From: Pleodorina starrii
Taxonomy: Eukaryota > Chlorophyta > Chlorophyceae > Chlamydomonadales > Volvocaceae
Reading direction: 5' to 3'
Assembly: GCA_030267565.1 (NCBI GenBank)
Contig: BRXU01000001.1
Location: 310,001-374,000, forward strand
DNA length: 64,000 bases
Shown: one piece after another, positions 47,241-59,153 of the stretch
Numbering within the stretch: position 1 is the stretch's first letter
Layout of the letters: every line of letters begins with the position of its first letter
The notes under the pieces: generated by a model
Seen by the model: the letters and a program-made list of their open reading frames with translations, nothing else
Told to the model about the DNA's origin: nothing
Databases searched by the model: none
Made by a program: the position numbers and the translations under genes

Positions 47241-50200
47241 CAGCGACGGAAAGATGCCCTTGTGGCGGAGTGGCAGGCGCAGTGCGATGCTCTGCGGCAG
47301 CGGCGGGAGGCGGGCCTGGCCGCCAAGCTGCAGGCCGAGTCCGACTACGCCAATGCGCGCACGCAGCAGCAGGCGGAGCGGGCGGAGAGGGCCATCAAGG
47401 ACAGCCTGGCGTTCCTGAAGGTGAGGGAAAGGACGAGCTGACAAACGGCAGCAGCTCCGACCGTGCAGCGATGGCGGCATCAACCGCCGGAGCAGGACCG
47501 CTGCGAGAGCAGCAGCAGCAGCAGCAGCAGCAGGGGCATCGAGGCGGCAGGGGTTGTGGTGGGGCTTCAATGGAGCGGTGGGGTGCGTTGGTTGAGGGCC
47601 CTCGGGGGTTGGGGGGGCGCGCGGGGCCGCACCAAGGGGGGCGCGGCGGAACCGATGTCCAGGTCGACACAGCAAGGGCAAGGACCCGGGCGCTGTGACG
47701 CGGGCAAGGGCTGCGAGTATGGGACCGCAGGTGGGGGTGAGCTACGATGCCCCGCTGGGAGGTACGGGCACGGATCCGTTGGGGAAACGGGATTGCGGCG
47801 GTGGGGACAGGGGCGGTGAAGTAAGTATTATGGGTCCATCGTGGGTAGATTCTTGGGCCCACAGGTGTTTGTGCATCCACCGGTTGGGAGGGCTGCAAGG
47901 CAACTATGCCGGCGGGCGGGAAGCGGCTCCGGCGGCGCTGCGGGCGCCTCCAGGGTGGGTGGGAGCGGAGCTGCAGCAGTACGGCAGCAGTACGGCAGCA
48001 GTACGAGCGCTCCGGTGGGACCCGCGCAGCGCCTGGCGGGGGGGGGGGAGCAGAGGCATCGGCACACCCCGGGGGGGAGGGGGAGGGGGAGGAGGGCACA
48101 GTCGCACCTGCAGTCCTGCACCCGCACCCGGACCGAGAGTGGCTGCGGGTTGGTGCTCCTTCCCGCTGTCAGGGGGCGGACCAATTCAGGTAACGGCGCT
48201 GCGGAGCACGTGCAGCTGCAGTCGTGGCCGCAGTGGCCGCAGTGGCCGCGGCGAGGGTGGAAGCGACAGCAGCGGCGGCTGGGGTTGGAAGGGGGCCGGC
48301 GGTCGACCCTGGCAGGGAAAAGGGGACAGTGTGGTTGCGGCCCTCCTGTTGCGTGTCGACGGGTTTGCACGGTACTCGCCTTGCCCGGACGACCACGGAG
48401 TCTTACGGCACCTGGCTGTGGCTGCATGCATGCCGGGCGCGCAAGCTGTAACCGTGCGCCACGGCACCCACCTGCCAGGTGTCCCCGGGTGCAGCTCGGC
48501 GACGAATGACTATGACATGACACGGCGCCCGTGCCCTATCTGCTTACGGGCGTATAGAGCGGGGCCAGGCATACGGCAGAGTAGTCGTCTTGCGCTCGGA
48601 GAGGAGGGCCGGGTAATGGGTGGTGTTCGGGCGGTCATGACGGGTGCCAAGCCTGCGCGGGTCCCGGGTAGCGGTGCGCCGGGTTCGACGGGGCTTGGCT
48701 AGTTGCGGGTGCGGGGTCGAAGGGGGGATCAGCCCACACGCTTTCGGGTTGCTGGGTGGGTTAAAGTCGGTCGGATGAGGGTCAGGCGCAGCGGAGCGGA
48801 GCTGTACGGCGCTCACGGCTGGAAAAGTGGCAGAGGCGGCCGCAAAGCGTGAAAGCGTGTATGCCGGCAGTTTCACGTCCACGGCGATGTCGCCGGAGGC
48901 ACGTACGCACAGACCTACCATCTGAGTGAGCTGTCAAGCCTTGCCTTACGCCGTACCGCGCCACGCCTGCCGCACTGCCGTACCTGCGTCGTCCATCCGC
49001 AGGAGATTATGAAGGAGCGCGAGCCGCCCCCGCCCAACCTGGACTTTCAGATGGACCCCGACGACGAGGAAATGTACTTCCAGGTCAGCGGGAGGGCCGG
49101 GCAGCGTGTGAGGGCGCGTGTGAGGGCGCGTGTGAGGGCAAGCATCAGGTCCCGCGCTCCGGAGGCAGGCGGGGCGGCGAACGGAGACAGAGGTGCTGCC
49201 TGCAGGGGCGCGTCCCGCGCGGGCGGGTCATCGGGCGAGAGGGGGCGCGCATTTGAGGCCGACCTACGTTGATGGCGCCCGGACTCTTTGCCAGCCAGCC
49301 AGCCAGCCAGGCAGGCAGGCCGGGGCGTTGGAACAGGGCGGGGCGCCCCTGGTGGTGTCCCTGGCGCGCGCGCCGACTCTCCAGAACCAGCCGCACACGC
49401 CGGTGCTTGGGCGCCAGCAGCCTAGCGGGCCCACAGCCTATCGCTGGCGCGGGCCCTGACCCGACTTCCCCCTTCCCATGTCGCCTAGTCCTGACTATCA
49501 AACATTTCCGCATCGCCTTGTCCCCCATCCCTCTTTGGCCCCCCCTTCCCCCCTTCATTCCCCCAGGAGCCCGCCCAGCTGCTGTCGGTGTACAAGCAGC
49601 TGGAGGAGTCGAATCTGTTCTACATTCAGAACGCGCAGGTGGGGTGGGGTCCGGCGGCTTGGATGCGCTTCGGCTCAGTTGCTTTGGGGGCTTTGATCGT
49701 AGGGTTGATGTGGGTGTGGGACTTGTGAGATGTGCAGTCGGCGCCAGTGCAGCCGCGATGCACTGGAAGGGAAGGAGTCGGACCGCAGCGCGCCCACGCG
49801 CGTGCGTCGTCGTGCCTTGCGCGATTGGGCCGCATCGCGTCGTTTCCGAGCCGCTGCCGCTGCCGCTGCCGCTGCCCTGCCGCGCTGGCCATTCAGCACG
49901 GCTTGTCCTCACATCCCACCCCACCCAACCACGTGCTGTCGCGCGTACTCGTCCGTCTGGGTTGGTCTGGCGGCGACGCGGTCGCTGCGCTTTTTCAGCT
50001 CGGTAAGGTAACATGTATGTTCGGTAAGTATTGATGGGTTCTGGGTCCGTTCGCAAACTCCGTCTCCTTCTCCGCTGCAGTATTTTCTTTTTACCCACCT
50101 CATTGGGTCCCACCCCCACCGCCCCGCGCCCTCCTCTGCCCCGTCCGCCTCCGATCTCCCATCCTACCCCGCAGGAGACCGAGGAGGCTCTGGAGGAGCT

Positions 50201-52074
50201 GCGTCAGAAGCTGAGGGACACGAGGGCGCGAATGGATGCGGAGGCTCTGGCGCTGCAGGGCCAGGTGGGAAGGGGCGGGGGGCCGGGCGGGGTGTGCAGG
50301 CCTGGCAGAAGAACGGGCGGGTGCGTCCCGCGGGGCCTCGGCGGTTGCGCGGACGGGCTGTCGGGGGGCACGGCCCCCCCGGCGAACAGGCTCGGCAACC
50401 CGGTCGCTGGTCATCCGTCGCCGCCGACCGTCTTCCTTTCCCGCGCTCCCCCGCGTTCCCTCGCGCCTCTCCCGCAGGTCTCCTCGCTGCAGGCCGCCAT
50501 CGTGGCTGCCCGCGAGAAGGCCCGCCGCCTGAAGGACCGCACGCTGGAGAACGAGGGCGCGTTCACGCTGTCGATGGGCAACACGGGTGGCGCCGGCGGA
50601 GGCGGCAGCGGCGGCGCGTCGGGGCAGCCGGGCGGCGGCGGTGGCGGCAGCGGCGGTGCGGGCGCTGGCGGGCAGCCCGTGAACCTGAAGCAGTTGGGTG
50701 ACAAGGTCCGGGAGGTGTACGTGCGGTGCGGCTTCGATGCGGATGCGTCCATCAGCACACTGCAGGTGGGGCTTCGGGCTGGGGCTGGTCTGGGGGTATG
50801 GCGGGGATGGGCGTGATCAGGGTCGGGGGCTGCGGTGTGGGGCTCGCTTGGGAGCAGGGTTGGGGCGGGCGACTGGAGTGTGTGGGTGGGCTTGGAGAGT
50901 GCAATGGATGGCTCGGCGGCTTGGGACAGTGTACTGGTGGATGACGGCTGACGAGCATAGAGGGTGGGGCGATCAGGGGGCGGAGAATCGGCTGCTGGGG
51001 CCTCGGGCGAGGGAGTTCAGGTGTGTGTAGGTGTGTGTGTGTGTGAGGTGCAATCATGATTCGGAAGATCGGTTCGGCGACGGTATCGTGGGGCAACGTG
51101 TGTGTGCGGGCAAAGTTGCAACGCTTTTGGCATGAGGCCGCATGAAGTCGCTCTCATCCCCGAGCCCGTCCCGCTCCCCGTCCTCTTACGCTGGCCGACC
51201 CCCATCCGTCGCGGACGCCCTTCCCCCATGACGCCCTCCCTCGACCCCGCCTCCCCCCCCCAGATGCTGACCAACATTGAGATGAAGCTGGAGGAGTATC
51301 TGACGGTGGTGGAGGGAATGCCCGCGGAGTACGTGGACGGGGCGGAGAAGTCCAGGGAGAAGGAGCGGCGAAAGGTGGGGTGGGTGGGGTGGGGTTGGGG
51401 TAGGGGATGGGAAAGGGCCGTGCGCGGCGGGGCGGTAACAGGGAGGCGGGTGGCTGAGCCGCCGGGCGGCGGCTGGCGGCGGCTGGCGGCGAGCGATTGA
51501 GTGAAGTGGAGAGGCATCGGATGTGAAGAGGTTGGCATCGCTGGCCAGGCATCTGTGGGCCCACTGTATGCCCATTCATTGTTACATGTGTGTTGCTACC
51601 GTACTGGAGATGGGTATGAGAGGAGAGGCAAGCAGCAGCAACCCAACTGGTCAAAGGTGGTGGTGGCTGCGGTTGCTGATGCTGATGCAGGATGGAGCCG
51701 CAAAGCTGGGCTAGGTAGTCCTTGTCCAGTTCCTTCTGCTCTCGAGTGTTTGTCCAATAACGCCACTGCTGATTTGATCGGCCCATTTCATTTCTTAAAA
51801 CGTACCCCGCCCCTGTTCGGTACCTGCCAACATGATCACCCGATTACTGTGTCGCCAGGTCGCTCGCGACGAGAAGCTGTCGGCGCAGCACCGGGAGCAC
51901 GAGGCCCGCATGGCGCGAGCGCTGGAGCGCGCGGCGGCGCCCGTGTTTAAGAAGACGGGCAAGCCACTCATGTTCCGGAGCGCGCCGCCGCAGCGGAAAA
52001 AGGTGGTGCAGGCGGACGACCGAAACGACGAGGAGGCGGAGCTGGAGGCGTACCTGGCTCAGGACATGATCTGA
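46210..52074 (+). CDS. CFAP100: CFAP100/FAP100 (MIA1), cilia- and flagella-associated coiled-coil protein
   Basis: Eight exons, all phase 0: 46210-46950, 47244-47420, 49003-49083, 49567-49638, 50175-50264, 50478-50765, 51264-51374 and 51859-52074, giving 591 aa. The start at 46210 gives MPLYEESS; an in-frame ATG at 46183 would add nine residues. Residues 35-48 (NPFNIPADEEIFRF) and 117-133 (ENMSDFIAKKREIFLLQ) match the family. Long coiled coils follow (about 125-225 and in exons 2 and 4-6). DPDDEEMYFQ joined to EPAQLLSVYKQLEESN is also typical, as is the C-terminal block AEKSREKERRK to KPLMFRSAPP. In Chlamydomonas this protein with FAP73 forms the MIA complex, which links to inner-arm dynein f/I1 and regulates ciliary beating and phototaxis. 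Exon 6 has a volvocine-style Gly/Ser/Ala insertion. The model looks intact. Confidence 0.95.
47178..47242. repeat. (ACCCTC)n tract at 3' splice site
   Basis: About ten copies of a CACCCT hexamer run directly into the CAG acceptor of CFAP100 intron 1. They supply a pyrimidine-rich tract. The motif is not the TTTTAGGG telomere repeat of this lineage. Confidence 0.95.
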
Positions 52075-55000
52075 GGATGTGGGGGATCCGAGATGGGGCT
52101 GGGGCTTGGAGGATCTCGGGATTGGAGATCTGGGTCGGTAGTGGTTGTATTGTGTGGCCCTATCGGCCTCCGTGTGGCTCGGCAACTGGACCCGACCTGC
52201 ATTGGACATGCGCTGCATCGCCTGCGGCTCACGTGGGTCCCTGTCTGTCGCGCAACCTGCCGGGGGTCTAGACTGGGCCTGGGCTGTGCTGTGCTGTTGG
52301 TACAACCCGCGCAGCGTGCGGCATGCAACCTGACCTGACCCGACCTGACCCGACCTAAGACCTGACTGTGGCGCGTCATCTAGGAGGCACGCGCGCGTGT
52401 GAAGCACGCATCGAGCTGAGCGCAAGTAGTGCGCGTATGCGGCCGTCCACGCGCGAGGTCTGTGAGGTCCTCGCGTGCAGCTTGGGTCTGGACACGTGAC
52501 CATCAGCTGAGACGCGTGCGACTTTACCGGTCGTACGGCGGTGATACCGCTGCGGGCAGGCATCTGCGGTGTGCATGCGTGCCTCCGTGGCCGACTGCGT
52601 CCGAGTGGGTGGCCGCTGGTAGCCGCGCGTGTGGACCAAGCCCCAGCGTGCCGATCCCCGGCCTTATCATGACCTCGCCAGCCGTACCCCGTAGCTCGCA
52701 GTTCGCGTCTTGGCGGCGCCTGGGCGTACGGCGGCGCGATGAGCACGTGGCGGGGGCCGCGCCGCGTTGCGCAGCAGCGCCGTCCCGAGGGCCAGTGTGT
52801 GTTGCGGTGCCGCGAAGGTTGTCGAGTCGAGCGGCGGTCGACATACCGGTAGTGCTGCAAAGCCGTACAGTATTAGCAACAGAAAACGAATGTGGATGGG
52901 TAGCTCTATGCTGCGAAGTGTAGAAAGGGACGCGCAGGAGTGCGCCAGGAGAGGCGGTCTCTGCCCGCGTTTTGTTTGGGTCGATAGGTCTTGGACGCCC
53001 TGCATAAAACGCTTCGGCCGCTGCGGCCGGTTCTTGGAGTTTTTAGACTGTCGGAATTGTGACAAGGCGCGACTTGTGCTGCTGGCACTGGTTAGGGCTG
53101 TGATCGTGAGGTCGTGTACCGGTATTATGGAGGCGAGGCGGCCGCCATGGAGTCAAAATCGGAAGGAAGAGGTGCCGGCTGCAGTCGCCCTGCACTGGCC
53201 GCCGCCGCCACCGGCCGTTGCGCCATAAGCGGTCCTTCAGCGGCCACGACAGCTTGTGGTGACGTCTGCCTGTCACAGTGGGCGGGCTAGCGGCACGAGG
53301 GAGGCGGCTGCAGGAAGGGGGGCAGGTCGTTCATGTTAGCTTGTGGTTGTGACGGAGGCAGCGAGGGCCGCAGCGGCGGGGCCCTCGGTAAGCCGCGGTA
53401 GTGGGCTGAGGATCGGGGGCTGCCACCGCTCTCCGCAGGAGGTCCACCCATTTACGGCTGTGGCTGGCTGCAGCGAAACGCAGGATCGCCGCTGACCTGC
53501 CGCGGAAACGTGGTGCGCGTTCCCCCTTGCACGTGTGATGGGTGGAGCGATTGGGCGGCGGCCCCTCTCCCCCCTTCTCCATCATGACAGAACTGTACTA
53601 CGGGCGGGTGACGGGCTAGGGACAGGCGGATGTCCGGTGATGTCCTGCCACGATGAGCGGCGGTCTCCGGGTTGTGCTGTGCGCGGAGGTCAGCCGGCAC
53701 CAGATGCACCGTCCAGGAGCGAGGCCGGATGCAGCCAGCACATCCCCGCCGGCGGATGCAGTGCTACACCGTCGATGGTCGACTGGGGTTTGGATGGGGC
53801 TGATCTGGTGATGTGGGTGCGCCCTGGTGCGCCAGTACTCGGTGGGAGCGTAGGCACCCGGAATAAGGCCGACTGCCTGCTCGTTTCCTGGACAGGGCCG
53901 TGCAGGACCTTCAGGACATGTCGGGTGGGCCCCGAACACCACCGCCAGGGCCGCCTGCTTGCCCTTGTTGACGCAGGTGGTGCATGATGATGGTGCGATT
54001 AGGTACCGTTGTTGGTTGTGACGATGATGTAACAAGAGTGCAGGCCCAAACAAGCAAGGAGGTCCAAGCGATAGGCAGGAAGGAAACAAGGGGTATCGGG
54101 CAAGGGTCGGGCTGTCGGCTTCCTTGAAGCCGGAAATAAGGGCGGGGCCCCATTATATCCGTACGGGTGGAGTTGAGGACTAGGGACAAGGGAGCGTAAG
54201 GTAGGCATGCGAGTCGGAAGAGACTACCGGTAAATGAAGGGTCCTGTCGTCTACCGTATCTACTTGCACGCGCCACATTCCATCTGCGTGCGCCCACCGC
54301 CCTCTGCCGTCTCCGCCAGCGGCGGAGCGCCGTCGCACCTGTCAAACGGAAGGCGCCAGATCGTTCTCGCGGGCACGCCGGCGCCCTCCACCTAGGAAGG
54401 GGCCTTCCGCCGCCGCAGTGGCTCCGCGTCCCCCTCCCCCGGCGCCCTCTCCGCCAGCTGCGTCCCCACCCGCGTCGTCCTCCACCATCCCCACTCCCCG
54501 CCCGGCGCCTGCGGCCGAACCCCGGCCACGGCTGCGACCCCTGCCGCGACCACCGCCCTCCCCCCGACTGCTGTGGCCGCGTCCGCGTTGATGTCCGCCG
54601 TGTTGTTCGAGACGGACGGGAGCGGCCACGGCTCCGCCGAATGCGCGCACGTGTGTATGTGTGATGTGTGTTGTAAACGTGTGCTGCTAAGCTCAGTGGG
54701 GAGCACTGTCCTCAGACACAGCTTTGGACTCGCCAAGCAAGCAGCGAGAAAGTTGCGTGCATTCAGGCCTCATGGTGCATGCTGCTTCGTAATACGGCAG
54801 AGCCCCTGACATACGTGCTGTACTACACGAGGGCTGTGTATCGTCGATAGACATGAATATGACCGTACGCAGAGCAGGCTAAGTTGCATAGAAGCACATC
54901 GATGTTGCGAGGGTCGCGACGTGCACATGCCGACGAGAGTGCAAGGTTCCGCTCCGCGTACTCGCATAGAGACGTTTACCAACGCTAATGTCAGGACGGG

Positions 55001-55227
55001 GCATGTATACGTCCTCCAGATTGCCGACTGGTGACGGGCGCCGTACGTACTTCAGCTGACGAGCTGGGCACCCTCAATTCGTACAGTTTTCCTTCTCCCT
55101 ACCTTCCGCCTGGTTTGTACTAGTCAAGCATATTACGCTCATCCTTCATAATTGTACAATATTTAGTCTTCGCCAATGAACTGTGCGAAGTCTAACCGCT
55201 GTGATGCCCAACACTTAGACGCCTGCA
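52075..55227. other. Intergenic region after CFAP100
   Basis: CFAP100 3' flank and the upstream region of the plus-strand GT92-like gene. The first TGTAA I saw downstream of CFAP100 is at 54028-54032, nearly 2 kb away, so the polyadenylation site is unresolved. Short overlapping frames, including an Arg/Gly-rich minus frame at 54342-54650, show no family similarity. 54800-55230 is AT-richer and probably promoter-proximal. Confidence 0.4.
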
Positions 55228-58200
55228 ATGCACCGACCGTTTCGGACCTGCGCCTTAGTTTTTACTTTAATTTTATGCGTCATCAGTGGCTGGTCTCAGG
55301 AGACTCGCGATGCACCCCAAGTCCATCATCGGGAAGACCTGGGCGTGGTACAAATTCAGCTGTATGCCAAGGCGCCCGTGCTGCTGAAGGAGAATGTTTT
55401 ACTCCTAAATGTCTGGCTCAAGCGCGTCAACGTTAGCGGCAACAGCTCGATGCCTGAGCGCTCCGAGGTGCACGGCTTCGCCTGGGCGGAGGACTTGGAC
55501 GCGCCCAATCGGAGCCAGGACGGGCACATGCTTATGGGCGTCGATCCGAACGTCTGGCAGCCGCGGCTGCGCCTGGAGACGCCCCGCGGATGGGTCGTGA
55601 ACTCGCAGCCCGTCACAGAGGTCGTCAAGGACCCGCGAGTCAGGTCGTCGCTCCGCCCCTTTCACTTTACTTTCCCGCTTGAACTCAAGCTCTCGGGGCG
55701 CTGCTTTAAGGTGCGGTCGCAGGCAAGGCCTGCACCGGCAGTCGGCGGGTCCGACGCGGTGGCGGCGGGCAGGCGGGCGGTGAGCCGCGGCCACGCCCGC
55801 CCTATCGCCCGTGTGCGTATCACCTCATACCACTCCGTTCCCCGGCGGTGATCCACACACTACTCAGGTCGTAACCCTCATCTCCATGAATCCAACCACG
55901 CCGCATTGCACGCGCAATGAACACATGCCTTTCATGAGGCCGCCCCTCCATCCCCCAATAAGGCGCTCCATTCGTCCGCGACCCAACCCGAGTGGTGACC
56001 AACCGGGCAATGATCGGGCGTGTGTCGGTCACACGGCCACGAACTTGTGAAAATCCCCATGGGCGCACATTCTCGCCTTGGTTGGCTGTCGTGTTGGGAT
56101 CCTTGCGACATGCGCAACTATTCCCCCTGTCAGGGACACGCACCTGTTCGCGGTTTGATCTGGGGCATCTGTACCTCGCAGTTCCGGGACCAGAAGCTGC
56201 GGGCGACACGTCGCTGTCCGTGCGGCTGGGGGCTGGGGGCTGGGGGCTGGGACATCTAGGGGCGCAAGGCCGGTCCGAGCTTCGTCCGCATCTCGCAGGC
56301 GGCGACCTGCGGCCATCGGCCGTCGGCCGGTGCCTGCTGTTCACAGCTGGCAGGGCCAGGAGGATTCGCACGGCTGGGTCGTGTAAAGTGTGAGGAGGCC
56401 CGGCCGTTGCGCCATGCTAAAATGTTGACGGCTGGCAATCGCTACAAAGCAGCATGCACGCGAAGGCCGACTTCATCGGGTATCCGTCGGTCCCCCCGGA
56501 CCCCCTCCCGAGCCCCAATCACCACCAGCCACATCGACCTCCCCCCGCCCCCGCCCGCCTCCCCCGCAGCTGTTTGAGGAGTCCTTCCCCGGCCACCGCG
56601 CCAGCTTCTGCCTGCCGACGACCTCCCAGCGCCTCTGCCGGCGACTGGTTTCGGAGGCGGCGGCGGCGGAGGGCAGCCCCCCCGCGCTGTGGTCTGTGGT
56701 GTTCCCTCCCCGGGGCATCGGTGTCAACGGCACTCACTGGGAGTATCACAGCCGCCTGGTGGCCAACCGGCTGTTCAATTACGCGGTGTACCAGGTTGGA
56801 ATAGGAGGGGGTGAGTGAGGGGGGCAGAGAGGGAGCGAGTGGGGGGGGGGGGCTGAGGGGGAGCAGGGTCCAGGGAGGAAAATGGAGTGGCGGGAGCGGA
56901 GCGGGGCCGGAGGGGATTCGTAGTCGTTGGAAGAGGTACACGGACTGAGTTGGGGGCGGGTGCAATGAAGGAGGGGCCGGACCGGACTGCCGCACTGCAG
57001 GAGCCGAGCTTCCGGCGGGTGGTAGCCGAGGGTGGGGCGGAGAGGGGTGGGAGCGGAGCGGGCGGGCGGGGCAAGGGCGGCTCGCCCGGCCGGAGTCCGA
57101 AGGCCCGATCCCTCCCCAACCCCGGCCCCACCCTCTACCCCTGCTTCGGCGCCCCTTTCACACACACCACCACCACCACTTCCTCTGCTCGCCCTGTTGC
57201 CCTCTGACGCCCTTCTGACTGCCCAACGGCGCAACAAACGAATATTTAAAAAAACACCCGAACTGTTGTTGGCTGCGGGTCGGGTCTGGTCGGTGCCTTG
57301 CAGCCGGTGTGCTGGTGTACGTGGACCGGATGACACGGGCGGGGCTGGAGCGAGTGCCACGCATCGCGGGCCTTATGTCCCGGGGCCGGCTGATGCTGGT
57401 GACCTGGGACATGCCGGAGAGGGCGCCGCCCATGTCGCACAAGTACGACCAGGCAAGTGCGCAGCTCATGCCGTACACTGTACCCCCCAGCCAGCCCCGA
57501 TGGCGTTCTGCGTGCTGTGTTGATGTCCTCCGGGCAATTTGCCTTCGCTGCCACCCTCCCCACCCCACCCCCGCCCCCACCCCCACCCCACCAGGGGGTA
57601 GACAGCAGCGTCCAGTCCACAGTCCGCACCAGTCCCCCTCTGCGGCGGCCCCGCCACAGCAGCTCCCACCCCTGCTCCCCTCCCCTGCCCCTTTGGCGGC
57701 CCACCGCCCCACCGCCCCACCGTTACACGGCCAACCTCACAAACCCACACACGCCACAACCCCCCAATCGCCACAGGCCCTGGTGGCCAGCCACGCGCTG
57801 CTGGGCACCTCCTCCTGCGGCCCACAAGTGATGCTCCTCCTGGGCGACATGGACGAGTACCTGTACTCGGCGTACGGACACGGCTGGCCGAGCATATACG
57901 CCTGCCTGAACAATACCGACCCACGGGCCACCCTGCACCGAATCCAGCGCAGCGACGTCGCCTCCACTCGGCTGGAACCCAACCGCGAGGTGGCGTGGTG
58001 GGTGCTGCCGGCGCGGTCGCTGTCGCGCCACCCCATCTTGGCGTACGACAGGCTGCACCGCGAGGCGATGCCGCCGGAGCGCGGGAAGGTGCTGGCGCTG
58101 CCGTCGGGGCGGGTGGTGGGCTTCTACGTGCACGACGGCGTGCCGATGTACGGCACGTCGAGGGTGGCGTCGGGGCAGTGCTGCTTCCTGCTGCACATCC

Positions 58201-59153
58201 CCAACTACTGGGGACCGCGCAGTGGGGCGGCGGCCGCCAGCGGCGGCGGCGGCGTTGACAGCTTGGACCTGCTATTTGACCTGGACGGCGGCGGCGGCGG
58301 AGCTGCCACAGCCACTGCCGCGGGTGGCGGTGGCGGAGCCGCGGCCGCGGCCGCCGCCGGCGCCCCCGGCGGCGCTGCAGTGGCCCGCAGCCGTGACTAC
58401 ACGCCGTTCAGGGTATCGGCCACCTGGGCGGTGGGCCCCGCAGCCACCACCGCGCTGGACGCCGGGTCGGCGGTGGGCGGAGGCGGAGGCGGCCGCCGCC
58501 GGGGGGGTCGTGTGCGGGGGGCCGCTGGCTCGTGGCGGGTCAGCGATGTCGTCGACGATGACGACCTCGATGACGGCGGCGGCAGTGGCGGTAACGGCGG
58601 CGGCGAAGGCGCAGTCTCCGCTGGAACAGCGGCAGCGGCGGCGGTGACGGCGCTGGCGGCGGCGAATGCGGCGGCGGCCGTGCTAGCGGCAGCCGCGACA
58701 ATGCCAACCAAGAACACGACGGCGCAGGCCGGCGGCGGCGGGGTAGCGGGCTCCGGCGCGGACGCAGGGAGCAAGATAGCGGCGGATGCGGACCGGTTGG
58801 CGGCCCTGGCGGCGCAGAAGGTCAAGACGGGTCAGGTGAAGGAGACGAAGCCTGCGGGGGTTGCTGGGGCTGAAAAGGACGCGGCGGCGGCGGTGACGGC
58901 GGCGGCGGGATCCCCTGGTGACCCGGCCGTCTCTGGTGGCAGCGGCTTCCTGCCTAAATGGCTGGACAACATCGACACCGCCGCCGGCGGTGGCGCGGCG
59001 GCCGGCGGCGGGGGCGGGCAGCGGGGCGGCGACTCGTTGGCTTTCATTCGGGCGGCGAAGCAGAACTTCGGAGGGGGGCCGGGCGATGGAAAGGGCCACC
59101 GGCGGCTGGCGACTGGCAACGCTGGGGGCAGCAGCGGCAGCGGCAGCGGGTGA
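55228..59153 (+). CDS. Family-92-like glycosyltransferase, copy B, long low-complexity tail
   Basis: Exons 55228-55710, 56570-56810, 57304-57452 and 57777-59153 give 749 aa. MHRPFRTCALVFTLILCVIS is a likely signal peptide. Regions align throughout with the minus-strand paralogue at 41035-44765, for example NVWLKRVNVSG, LELKLSGRCFK, LFEESFPGH and GVLVYVDRM. The catalytic-type segment [14 protein letters not shown]...VMLLLGDMDEYLY carries D-x-D-E-Y. Late motifs are VVGFYVHDGVPMYG and CCFLLHIPNYW. Beyond about residue 440 the protein is some 310 residues of Gly/Ala-rich sequence with an Asp run and Lys-rich patches, absent from the paralogue. The third intron (57453-57776) starts with GC instead of GT and is stop-free in frame. 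As with copy A, a mini-exon between CFK and LFEES is possible. A secretory-pathway sugar transferase is the inferred role; substrate unknown. Confidence 0.75.

Noticed and set aside
47178..47242. Telomeric repeat
   Set aside because: The hexamer CACCCT differs from the TTTTAGGG telomere unit of chlorophycean algae and lies in a CFAP100 intron.
54342..54736. Arg/Gly-rich minus-strand frames resembling an RGG protein
   Set aside because: Pure low-complexity GC-rich sequence with several overlapping frames, no start context, no domain and no splice support.
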